Of a DNA stretch of 64,000 nucleotides, positions 17,306 through 24,267 are shown piece by piece. Source of the stretch: Lentzea jiangxiensis (GTDB lineage: Bacteria > Actinomycetota > Actinomycetes > Mycobacteriales > Pseudonocardiaceae); the NCBI RefSeq assembly GCF_900104175.1, contig NZ_FNIX01000025.1:31363-95362 (forward strand), given 5' to 3'. The notes below the pieces were generated by a model. That model saw only the letters and a program-made list of their open reading frames with translations. It searched no databases and was not told the DNA's origin. Position 1 is the first letter of the stretch. Every line of letters starts with the position of its first letter. The translations under genes and the position numbers were made by a program.

Positions 17306-18064
17306 ATGGGCATCCTGGACAAGTTCCGCCTGGACGGACAGGTCGCGATCGTCACCGGCGCGTCCTCCGGCCTCGGCGTGGCGTTCGCGAAGGGCCTGGC
17401 GGAGGCGGGCGCGGACGTCGTGCTCGCCGCCCGCCGCGCGGACCGGCTGAAGGACACGGCGTTGCTCGTCGAGGCCGCCGGCCGCCGGGCGCTGGTCGTG
17501 CAGGCCGACGTCTCGCAGCCCGACGACTGCCGCGAGGTGGCGCGCGCCGCCGCCGAGTTCGGCACCGTCTCGGTCCTCGTGAACAACGCGGGCGTCGCCT
17601 CGGCCGTGCCCGCGTCGCGCGAGACGCCGGAGGAGTTCCTCGGCGTCATGGACGTGAACCTCAACGGCGCCTACTGGATGGCCCAGGCCGCCGCCGCGGT
17701 CATGACGTCCGGCGGCTCGATCATCAACATCTCCAGCGTGCTGGGCCTCGTGACCGGCGGCATCCCGCAGGCCGCGTACTCGGCCTCCAAGGCGGGCCTG
17801 CTCGGCCTGACGCGCGACCTGGCGCAGCAGTGGACCGGCCGCAAGGGCATCCGCGTCAACGCGATCTGCCCCGGCTTCTTCGCCTCGGAGATGACCGACC
17901 AGTACCCGCCCGGCTACCTGGAGAAGATGCGGGCGTCGCTGCCCGCGGGCCGCGTCGGCGACCCGGAGGAGCTGGCCGCGGCCGTCGTCTTCCTCGCCTC
18001 ACCGGCAGGCGGCTACGTCACGGGCGAGACGCTCGTCGTCGACGGCGGCGCCGTCATCGTTTAG
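17306..18064 (+). CDS. Short-chain dehydrogenase/reductase
   Basis: A 252-residue classical SDR. The cofactor motif is 'VTGASSGLGVAFAKGL', followed by 'LVNNAGVAS' and the catalytic Ser-Tyr-Lys in 'INISSVLGL' and 'YSASKAG'. The C-terminal 'GYVTGETLVVDGG' is usual. In this operon it probably oxidises a 3-hydroxyacyl-CoA or related alcohol between the dehydrogenase and thiolase steps. No hydratase is present in the operon itself; a MaoC gene occurs at 20290 under the same type of operator. Confidence 0.85.
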   Translation: MGILDKFRLDGQVAIVTGASSGLGVAFAKGLAEAGADVVLAARRADRLKDTALLVEAAGRRALVVQADVSQPDDCREVARAAAEFGTVSVLVNNAGVASAVPASRETPEEFLGVMDVNLNGAYWMAQAAAAVMTSGGSIINISSVLGLVTGGIPQAAYSASKAGLLGLTRDLAQQWTGRKGIRVNAICPGFFASEMTDQYPPGYLEKMRASLPAGRVGDPEELAAAVVFLASPAGGYVTGETLVVDGGAVIV

Positions 18065-18093
18065 CCGCTGGACACGTCGGGGACGATCAGCAC

Positions 18094-18636
18094 GTGATCG
18101 CATTGGACCAGGTGCTGGTCGTCGACGTGGAGTCGACGTGCTGGGAGGCCTCGCCGCCGCCGGGCGAGGTCTCGGAGATCATCGAGATCGGCATCTGCCC
18201 GGTCGAGGTGGCGTCGGGCAGGCGCGGCGATCGGCGCAGCATCCTCGTGCGGCCTTCCCGCTCGTCCGTCAGCCGCTTCTGCACCGGCCTCACGACCCTG
18301 ACCGCCGACCAGGTCGCCGGCGGCATCTCGTTCGCGGAGGCGTGCGCGTTGCTGCGCAGGGAGTACAGGTCGGACAACAGGGTCTGGGCGTCGTACGGCG
18401 ACTACGACCGCAAGATGTTCGAACGCCAGTGCGCGGACTTCGGCGTCCGCTACCCGTTCGGGCCGCGGCACGTGAACGTCAAGACGCTCTTCGCCCTGAG
18501 CCGCGCGCTGCCCCGTGAGGTCGGCATGGCCGAGGCGGTGCGGCTCACCGGCCGCGAGGTCGACGGCACGCACCACCGCGGCCACGACGACGCGTTCAAC
18601 ATCGCCGGACTGCTGGCCGGCCTGCTCAGAAGGTGA
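18094..18636 (+). CDS. DEDDh 3'-5' exonuclease, ERI-1/KapD-like
   Basis: A 180-residue nuclease domain starting MIALDQVLVVDVESTCW. The first acidic pair is in 'VDVESTCW', another acidic residue is in 'SYGDYDRKMFERQC', and the final H and D are in 'THHRGHDDAFNIAGLL', so the DEDDh site is complete. The pattern resembles the ERI-1/KapD group that trims RNA ends rather than the DNA polymerase proofreading subunit. GTG start at 18094, 29 bases after the SDR stop. Its 3' end overlaps the convergent DUF2855 gene by 11 bases. Substrate unknown. Confidence 0.8.
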   Translation: MIALDQVLVVDVESTCWEASPPPGEVSEIIEIGICPVEVASGRRGDRRSILVRPSRSSVSRFCTGLTTLTADQVAGGISFAEACALLRREYRSDNRVWASYGDYDRKMFERQCADFGVRYPFGPRHVNVKTLFALSRALPREVGMAEAVRLTGREVDGTHHRGHDDAFNIAGLLAGLLRR

Positions 18637-19681
18637 TCACGTCGGCGGTGCCCGGGTCCGCCCCGCCGCTCAGCACCGCCTGCCACACCTCGACCAGCCC
18701 TTCCGGCCCGGTGTGGTGCGCGATCGCGACCCACTCGCCGGCCTGAGCGGTGAACGCGTGCCACGCCTCCCCGAACCGCTCCGCCAGCCCCTGCGCGCCC
18801 CAGTCCGCGGTGCGCTTGCGCAAGCGGTCCGGCGCGAAGAAGGACGACGTGCGCGGGTCCTGCGACGTGGCCTGGTGCGTCAGGCCGATCGAGATGTCCT
18901 CCACGAGATCGGCGCCGAGGCGGTCGTGCAGCGCGGAGCGGACGTCCGGCGAGCCGCTGAAGTCCAGGTACACCGACGGTTCGACGTCCACCGGGGCCCC
19001 GTAGGGCAGCACGGCGTCGTAGAGGCCGAGGCCGGTCGTGAACTCCACGTTGCGAGGCGACGTGAGACCCACGAGCCGGACTCCGCGGGAGCGCAGGCGG
19101 TGGGCCGTGCCGAACGCCGTCTTGCTGGACGCCGACGAGATCACGACGGTGCGGGCGCCGTGGAAGTCGTTGTCCGCCAGTTGGTCCGCGAGCAGGAACG
19201 ACGTGAAGAACAACGGGCGGTACAGCACCTGCAGGTCCTCGAGCGACGCGTCGTAGGCGGGGTCGGACGACGTCACGAGGTAGCTGTTGTAGACGGCCGG
19301 CAGCTCGGCGCGATGATCGGCCGTGTCCACGAACCCGGACGAGGTCAGCCGCGCCCGGACCACCAGGTGGCTGGCCATCGGCAGGTAGCCGTAGACGCGC
19401 GTGCCGACCGGCAGGGCATCCACTGTGGACTCTACGACGTCGGCGAAGCCCCACAGCGGGATCACGCCCCGGCCCGGGCCGCCCGCCGGGAAGAAGCCCC
19501 AGTAGCCGATGGCGTCGCCGATCACGCCGTAGGTGACGTTGTTGGCGGTCAGGCCGACCCGGCTGACGCGCAGCAGCACCTCGCAGTCCGACAGGTCGGA
19601 CGCGGAGGGCGGTTCGTCGCGCAGGACCTCGGTTCCGGCGAGGTCGCCGCGGTCGACGACGATGGTCCAGCCACTGATCAT
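18626..19681 (-). CDS. DUF2855-family protein
   Basis: A 351-residue protein of a family with no assigned reaction. It has a reductase-like plan: the N-terminal 'LLRVSRVGLTANNVTYGVIGD' resembles the GroES-like part of quinone oxidoreductases, and 'ARTVVISSASSKTAFGTAH' occupies the place of the nucleotide-binding segment, but the classical GxGxxG is missing. 'RPLFFTSFLLADQL' is a conserved family stretch. It is divergent from the TetR gene at 19720 with 38 bases between them, so that regulator may control it. Confidence 0.75.
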   Translation of the reverse strand: MISGWTIVVDRGDLAGTEVLRDEPPSASDLSDCEVLLRVSRVGLTANNVTYGVIGDAIGYWGFFPAGGPGRGVIPLWGFADVVESTVDALPVGTRVYGYLPMASHLVVRARLTSSGFVDTADHRAELPAVYNSYLVTSSDPAYDASLEDLQVLYRPLFFTSFLLADQLADNDFHGARTVVISSASSKTAFGTAHRLRSRGVRLVGLTSPRNVEFTTGLGLYDAVLPYGAPVDVEPSVYLDFSGSPDVRSALHDRLGADLVEDISIGLTHQATSQDPRTSSFFAPDRLRKRTADWGAQGLAERFGEAWHAFTAQAGEWVAIAHHTGPEGLVEVWQAVLSGGADPGTADVITF

Positions 19682-19719
19682 TGCCTGGGTTCTCCTCGGT
19701 CGGGCGGTACGCTCCGGTC

Positions 19720-20286
19720 GTGACCGTGCCTGAAAGACTGATCGACGCCGCCACCCGCCTGTTCGCGGACAAGGGGTACGAGCGGGTCGCCGTGCAGGAG
19801 GTCGTGGAACACGCCGGTGTCACCAAGGGCGCGATGTACCACTACTTCGGGTCGAAGGACGACCTGCTGCACGAGATCTACGGGCGGTTGCTGCGCCTGC
19901 AGACCGAGCACCTGAAGAAGATCGCCGCGGCGGACGGGCCGGTCACCAAGCGGCTGCGCGAGGCCGCGGTCGACGTCATCGTCACGAGCATCGACGACTT
20001 CGACGCCGCGAAGGTGTTCTTCCGCTCGATGAACCACCTCTCGGCCGAGAAGCAGCGTGAGGTGCGGGCCGAACGGCGGCGCTTCCACGAGATGTTCCGC
20101 GCGCTGGTCGAGGAGGGGCAGCAGGACGGGACGTTCCGCGCCGACGTGCCCGCCGACGTCGCCACGTACTACTTCTTCGGGTCGCTGCACCAGCTCGGCA
20201 CGTGGTACCGCCCGGACGGGGACATCCCGCCCGGGCGGCTCGCCGAGCACTACGCGGACCTGCTGATCCACAGCCTCAAGGCCTGA
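19720..20286 (+). CDS. TetR-family regulator
   Basis: A 188-residue protein starting MTVPERLIDAATRLFADKGY (GTG at 19720). The HTH is at about residues 8-50 ('VQEVVEHAGVTKGAMYHYFG'). The C-terminal domain with 'FFRSMNHLSAEKQREVRAER' resembles TetR regulators of lipid or sterol degradation such as the KstR2 group, but the similarity is by eye only. It is divergent from DUF2855 and ends 3 bases from the convergent MaoC gene. Likely targets are the DUF2855 gene and perhaps the palindrome at 21589. Confidence 0.8.
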   Translation: MTVPERLIDAATRLFADKGYERVAVQEVVEHAGVTKGAMYHYFGSKDDLLHEIYGRLLRLQTEHLKKIAAADGPVTKRLREAAVDVIVTSIDDFDAAKVFFRSMNHLSAEKQREVRAERRRFHEMFRALVEEGQQDGTFRADVPADVATYYFFGSLHQLGTWYRPDGDIPPGRLAEHYADLLIHSLKA

Positions 20287-20289
20287 TCG

Positions 20290-20742
20290 TCAGGGGACGA
20301 TCACGCTGACGATCTCGGCGACGCACGCGGGCTTCTCGCTGCCCTCGATCTCGATGACGACCTTGGTCACGAGCTGCTTGCCCAGCGCGATGTCCGTGAC
20401 GTCGAGCAGCTCGACCCCGCCGCGCACCCTGGCCCCGACGAGCACCGGCTGCGGGAAGCGGACCTTGTTGCTGCCGTAGTTGACGCCCATCTTGATGTTC
20501 TTGACGGTGTAGACGTCGCGCACCAGGTACGGCACCAGCGAGAGCGTCAGGTAGCCGTGCGCGACCGGTCCGCCGAACGGGCCCTGCTTCGCCTTCTCGA
20601 CGTCGATGTGGATCCACTGGTGGTCCAGCGTCGCGTCGGCGAAGAGGCCGACCTGCTCCTGCGTGATCTCGTGCCACTCGCCGAAGCCGAGGTGCTGCCC
20701 CTTGGCGGCGACCAGCTCGTCGATGTTCTCGAAAGCGCGCAT
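20290..20742 (-). CDS. MaoC-like (R)-specific enoyl-CoA hydratase
   Basis: A 150-residue single hot-dog domain. The hydratase motif is clear in 'LFADATLDHQWIHIDVEKAK', where D and H form the active pair, followed by 'GGPVAHGYLTLSLVP'. It hydrates enoyl-CoA thioesters. The ATG at 20742 is one base after the stop of the upstream FabG-like gene, so the two are an operon under the CTAAGC operator at 21526. The pair could make or consume (R)-3-hydroxyacyl-CoA. Confidence 0.85.
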   Translation of the reverse strand: MRAFENIDELVAAKGQHLGFGEWHEITQEQVGLFADATLDHQWIHIDVEKAKQGPFGGPVAHGYLTLSLVPYLVRDVYTVKNIKMGVNYGSNKVRFPQPVLVGARVRGGVELLDVTDIALGKQLVTKVVIEIEGSEKPACVAEIVSVIVP

Positions 20743-20743
20743 C

Positions 20744-21496
20744 TCAGTCCTTCGGTCCGCCGGCGACGTAGATGACCTGGCCGGACACGAAGCCGGCACC
20801 CTCGCTGACGAGGAACGACGCGGTGTGCGCGATGTCCTCCGGCTGTCCGACGCGCGCGACCGGGATGGCCTGCGCCGCGCCGTTGACGAGGTCCTCGAAC
20901 GAGATCTTCATGCGCTCGGCGGTCGCCTTCGTCATCTCGGTGGCGATGAAACCGGGCGCGATCGCGTTGACCGTGACGCCGAACTTGCCGAGCTCGATGG
21001 CGAGGGTCTTCGTGAAGCCCTGCAGACCGGCCTTGGCGGCGGAGTAGTTGGCCTGGCCGCGGTTGCCGAGCGCGCTCGTGCTCGACAGGTTGACGATGCG
21101 GCCGAAGCCTTCCTTCGTCTGGTGGGCCTGCACGGCCTTGCTCATCAGGAACGCGCCGCGCAGGTGCACGTTCATGACCGTGTCCCAGTCGCTCGCGGAC
21201 ATCTTGAACAGCAGGTTGTCGCGCAGCACACCGGCGTTGTTGATCAGCACGGTCGGCGCGCCGAGCTCCTCGGCGACCTTCGCGACCGCGGCCTCGACCT
21301 GCTCCTCGTCGGCGACGTCGACCTTCAGGCCGATGGCGCGCCCACCGCTCGCGACGATCTTGTCCGCGCCGTCGAGCACGCCCTGCTCGTCGAGGTCGAG
21401 CAGCGCGACGGCCAGGCCGTCCGCGGCGAGGCGCTGCGCGACCGCGGCACCGATGCCGCGCGCCGCGCCGGTGACGATCGCAACCCTGTCGGCCAC
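20744..21496 (-). CDS. FabG-like 3-oxoacyl reductase/SDR
   Basis: A 250-residue SDR starting MADRVAIVTGAARGIGAAVA. 'LINNAGVLRDNLLFKM', 'VNLSSTSALGNRGQANYSAA' and 'VNAIAPGFIATEMT' are very close to the FabG/PhaB pattern. It reduces or oxidises 3-oxoacyl thioesters with NAD(P)H. The GTG at 21496 follows AGGAGG. Thirty bases upstream of the start lies a perfect CTAAGC-N4-GCTTAG palindrome. First gene of a two-gene operon with maoC. Confidence 0.85.
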   Translation of the reverse strand: MADRVAIVTGAARGIGAAVAQRLAADGLAVALLDLDEQGVLDGADKIVASGGRAIGLKVDVADEEQVEAAVAKVAEELGAPTVLINNAGVLRDNLLFKMSASDWDTVMNVHLRGAFLMSKAVQAHQTKEGFGRIVNLSSTSALGNRGQANYSAAKAGLQGFTKTLAIELGKFGVTVNAIAPGFIATEMTKATAERMKISFEDLVNGAAQAIPVARVGQPEDIAHTASFLVSEGAGFVSGQVIYVAGGPKD

Positions 21497-21525
21497 GGGT
21501 CCTCCTTCGGTGAGGGGATGGTGAG

Positions 21526-21541
21526 CTAAGCAAGCGCTTAG
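21526..21541. promoter_or_regulatory. CTAAGC-type palindrome before fabG-maoC
   Basis: CTAAGCAAGCGCTTAG is a perfect 6-4-6 palindrome of the same type as at 14887 and 14905, between the divergent FabG-like (21496) and SDR (21633) genes. It ties this operon to the TetR gene at 14220. Confidence 0.75.
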
Positions 21542-21588
21542 TAACGTACCTATCAGTCGCCTTGACGTCCAGCGTCGTCGAGACGACC

Positions 21589-21606
21589 ATACCGACTGGT
21601 CGGAAT
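21589..21606. promoter_or_regulatory. Second TetR-type palindrome before the SDR/oxidoreductase pair
   Basis: ATACCGACTGGTCGGAAT has dyad symmetry around CCGAC-TG-GTCGG with matching AT ends. It is unlike the CTAAGC sites but like common TetR operators. It lies 27 bases before the SDR start at 21633. A candidate target for the TetR encoded at 19720. Confidence 0.45.
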
Positions 21607-21632
21607 GTGGCAATACGAGGAGGCAGGTGCCC

Positions 21633-22427
21633 GTGGAACTCACCGGCAAGGTCGCGCTCATCACGGGCGGATCCAACGGCATCGGCGCCGCGTCCGCCCG
21701 GCGTCTGGCATCGCTCGGCGTGCGCGTCGTCGTGGCCGACATCGACGCCGAGCAGGGCAAAGCCGTCGCCGACGAGGTCGGTGGCGTGTTCGTGCGGTGC
21801 GACGTGACCGTGCCGTCGGACTCGGCCGACGCCGTGGCGCTCGCCGTCCGGGAGTTCGGCGGCCTCGACATCGCCTTCCTGAACGCCGGCATCGGCACGG
21901 GCTGCTCGCTGGGCGACGACTTCGACGTCGAGACCTACCGCCGCGCGATGGCCATCAACCTCGACGGCGTCGTCTACGGCGCGCACCACGCGCTGCCCGC
22001 GATCCGCGAGCGCGGCGGCCAGATCATCGCCACGGCGTCGATGGCCGGCCTCATGCCGATGCCCGGCGACCCGGTCTACGGCGCCAACAAGGCCGCCGTG
22101 GTCGGCCTGGTCCGCTCGCTCGGCGGCGCCTACCCCGACGTGCGCGTGAACGCCCTGTGCCCCGCGTTCGCCGACACCGGCATCATCACGCCGCTGCGGT
22201 CCACGCTGGAGGAGATCGGCATGCCGATCCTGCCCGTGTCGGCCGTCGTCGACACCTTCATGTCCATCGTGGAGGGTTCGGGCACCGGCGAGGCCTGGTT
22301 CGTCCAGGCCGGCCGCGAGTCCGAGCCGTTCGGCTTCCGCAACCCGCCCGGCCCGCGCGCCGCGGACGGCTCGCGGATCCAGGGCGCCCACAAGGACCCC
22401 GTTTCGATCGCGCTCAAGGAGAACTGA
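21633..22427 (+). CDS. Short-chain dehydrogenase/reductase
   Basis: A 264-residue SDR starting MELTGKVALITGGSNGIGAA. Instead of the usual NNAG it has 'AFLNAGIGTGCSL', and the catalytic region is 'TASMAGLMPMPGDPVYGANK' with Ser, Tyr and Lys in place. The C-terminal 'VQAGRESEPFGFRNPPGP' is of the kind seen in actinobacterial SDRs of lipid degradation. I chose the GTG at 21633, 9 bases after GAGGAGG (21617-21623), over the GTG at 21627, which is too close. Two bases separate it from the oxidoreductase gene downstream. Confidence 0.85.
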   Translation: MELTGKVALITGGSNGIGAASARRLASLGVRVVVADIDAEQGKAVADEVGGVFVRCDVTVPSDSADAVALAVREFGGLDIAFLNAGIGTGCSLGDDFDVETYRRAMAINLDGVVYGAHHALPAIRERGGQIIATASMAGLMPMPGDPVYGANKAAVVGLVRSLGGAYPDVRVNALCPAFADTGIITPLRSTLEEIGMPILPVSAVVDTFMSIVEGSGTGEAWFVQAGRESEPFGFRNPPGPRAADGSRIQGAHKDPVSIALKEN

Positions 22428-22429
22428 CC

Positions 22430-23401
22430 GTGCGTGCCATTCAGATCACCGAGTTCGGTGGCCCCGAGGTGTTGCAGCAGGTGGAGCTGCCCGACCCCGT
22501 CGCGGGTGAGGGCGAGGTGCTGATCAACGTCTCGCGCGCCGGCCTGAACTACGCGGACACGCACCAGGCGGAGAACTCCTACCTGGCGAAGATGGAGCTG
22601 CCGATGGTTCCCGGCGGCGAGGTCGCCGGGGTCACCGCGGACGGCCGCCGGGTCGTCGCCCTGACGAAGAGCTCCGGTGGTTACGCGGAGAAGGCCGTCG
22701 CTCCCGCTCTGACCACCTTCGACGTTCCTGACGGCGTCGACGACCTGACGGCGCTGTCGTTGGTCGTCCAGGGCGCCACCGCCTGGTTGTTGCTGCGGAA
22801 GTCGACCCACATGGAGCCCGGCGAGTCGGTCGTCGTGCACGCCGCCGCCGGTGGCGTGGGCACGATCGCCGTCCAGCTGGCCAAGTTGTGGGGTGCCGGG
22901 CGGGTCATCGCCACGGCTTCTTCCGACGACAAGCGGAAGCTGGCCCTGGACCTGGGGGCTGACGTCGCCGTCGACTCGCGTTCGCCGGACATGACCGCCG
23001 CGCTGATCGAGGCGAACGGCGGGCGGCGGGTCGACGTCGTGCTGGACATGACCGGAGGGGCTACCACTGACCAGTCCTTGGTGGCGCTGGCTCCGTTCGG
23101 GCGCCTTGCGTTTTACGGCATGGCCTCGCGGGAAAGGCCGAAGCCGGTCGACCTCGGGGCGTTGCTGGTGCACTCCACGACCGTTGCGGGTATGTGGCTG
23201 CCGCACGCGCTGAGGGTCCGGGACGCGGAGCACGGGACGCTCGCCCATCGCGCCATGGCGGAGCTGTTCGCGCTGGTGGTGGACGGGAAGGTGAAGGCTG
23301 TTCCCGGTGGGGAGTACGGGTTGGGGGAGATCCGGCAGGCTCACGAGGACCTCCGGTCGCGGAAGACGACCGGGAAGCTCCTGCTCGACCCGTCGCGCTG
23401 A
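22430..23401 (+). CDS. Zinc-free quinone oxidoreductase-type (MDR) NADPH oxidoreductase
   Basis: A 323-residue medium-chain reductase starting MRAIQITEFGGPEVLQQVEL. The nucleotide-binding motif is 'VVHAAAGGVGTIAVQLAKLW'. There is no catalytic zinc-cysteine set, so it belongs to the quinone oxidoreductase/crotonyl reductase-like branch. 'GLNYADTHQAENSY' is the substrate-side signature. It starts GTG two bases after the SDR stop and is co-transcribed with it. Substrate unknown. An 11-bp stem terminator follows. Confidence 0.85.
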   Translation: MRAIQITEFGGPEVLQQVELPDPVAGEGEVLINVSRAGLNYADTHQAENSYLAKMELPMVPGGEVAGVTADGRRVVALTKSSGGYAEKAVAPALTTFDVPDGVDDLTALSLVVQGATAWLLLRKSTHMEPGESVVVHAAAGGVGTIAVQLAKLWGAGRVIATASSDDKRKLALDLGADVAVDSRSPDMTAALIEANGGRRVDVVLDMTGGATTDQSLVALAPFGRLAFYGMASRERPKPVDLGALLVHSTTVAGMWLPHALRVRDAEHGTLAHRAMAELFALVVDGKVKAVPGGEYGLGEIRQAHEDLRSRKTTGKLLLDPSR

Positions 23402-23435
23402 CCGAACACCGCCGTCACCAGGCCGGTGAAACGCC

Positions 23436-23470
23436 GGGAGGGGCGGTCCGCCGAAGCGGCCGCCCCTCCC
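23436..23470. terminator. 11-bp GC stem, bidirectional terminator
   Basis: GGGAGGGGCGG (23436-23446) pairs perfectly with CCGCCCCTCCC (23460-23470) around 13 bases, between two convergent genes. It can serve both transcripts. Confidence 0.7.
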
Positions 23471-23483
23471 GGTCCTGCGGGTC

Positions 23484-23948
23484 CTACTCGGAGAGCTCCG
23501 CCAGCTGCGCCTTCACCCTGGCCAGCTCGGCTTCCAGCTCCTCCATGCGGGTGCGGTGCTGGTCGCGCGCCGCCTCGAGCACCGACTCGATGCCCTCGGC
23601 GATGTCCTCGTGCAGCTCCTTGGCCGCCTTCGCCACCGCGATGGCCGGGATCACCAGGCCCGACACGACTCGCTGCGTGCCGTGGACCAGGTCCGCCTGC
23701 CATTCGCCTTCGGCGGTGCCGGTCACCGTGAGCGTGAGCTCGACGGTGCGGGTCTTCTTCGCCGTGCTCTTCGGGCGGCCGGCCTTCGGCTTCTCAGCCT
23801 TGGGGGCTTCGGCCTTCGGAGCCTCGGCGGGCTTCGGGGCCTCCACCGGCTTCGGAGCCTCGGCCTTCTCGGCCGCGGGGGCCGGCGCCGGAGTCTCCTC
23901 CACGACGGTCTCCTCGACTGCCTGCACCTCGGTGAGCGTGTCCGACAC
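23484..23948 (-). CDS. DUF6319-like protein with Ala/Pro/Lys-rich N-terminus
   Basis: A 154-residue protein. Residues about 15-60 are a low-complexity Pro/Ala/Glu/Lys segment ('EAPKPVEAPKPAEAPKAEAP'). The basic 'KAGRPKSTAKKTR' follows, then a beta segment 'VELTLTVTGTAEGEWQADLV'. The C-terminus is a coiled coil ('MEELEAELARVKAQLAEL'). The basic AT-hook-like stretch plus coiled coil suggests nucleic-acid contact, but no function is known. Probably the actinobacterial DUF6319 family, from memory. GTG start at 23948. Confidence 0.65.
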   Translation of the reverse strand: MSDTLTEVQAVEETVVEETPAPAPAAEKAEAPKPVEAPKPAEAPKAEAPKAEKPKAGRPKSTAKKTRTVELTLTVTGTAEGEWQADLVHGTQRVVSGLVIPAIAVAKAAKELHEDIAEGIESVLEAARDQHRTRMEELEAELARVKAQLAELSE

Positions 23949-24045
23949 GATCAGGTTTCCTCTCTGCGCAACGACGTGACCCCGGGCACAGCGTAGAACA
24001 CGTGTTCGATCAGACGTGAGCGGGGTCAGCGCAGAGCCTAGTCAG

Positions 24046-24267
24046 TCAGTACGGCGGGAGCTGTACGCGCCACTGCCGTTCCACGTCCAGGACGCCTGGT
24101 ACGGCCTGCAGGGCCGGGATGGCCCTGACCTCCGCCGTGCCGGTCACGACGCCCAGCGCTTCGAGGACCGTGTCGACGACCAGACCGGCCTCCCGCAGGT
24201 CGTCGAGGACCTGCGGGAGGGTGTCCTCCGCCACGGAGACCATCACCTGGTCCACCGGAGCGGTCAT
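24046..24267 (-). CDS. 73-residue propeptide/I9-inhibitor-like partner of the subtilisin
   Basis: A small protein starting MTAPVDQVMVSVAEDTLPQV. The order beta ('VMVSVAE'), helix ('LPQVLDDLREAG'), beta ('LVVDTVLEALGVVTG'), helix ('RAIPALQAV'), then 'PGVLDVERQWRVQLPPY' is what subtilisin propeptides (inhibitor I9 fold) look like, including the 'GVVTG' and 'VPGVxxVE' stretches. Its ATG overlaps the subtilisin stop by 4 bases (ATGA), so the two are coupled. Such genes are often labelled aldolases by automated transfer; I see no aldolase features. The inhibitor or chaperone role is inference. Confidence 0.6.
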   Translation of the reverse strand: MTAPVDQVMVSVAEDTLPQVLDDLREAGLVVDTVLEALGVVTGTAEVRAIPALQAVPGVLDVERQWRVQLPPY

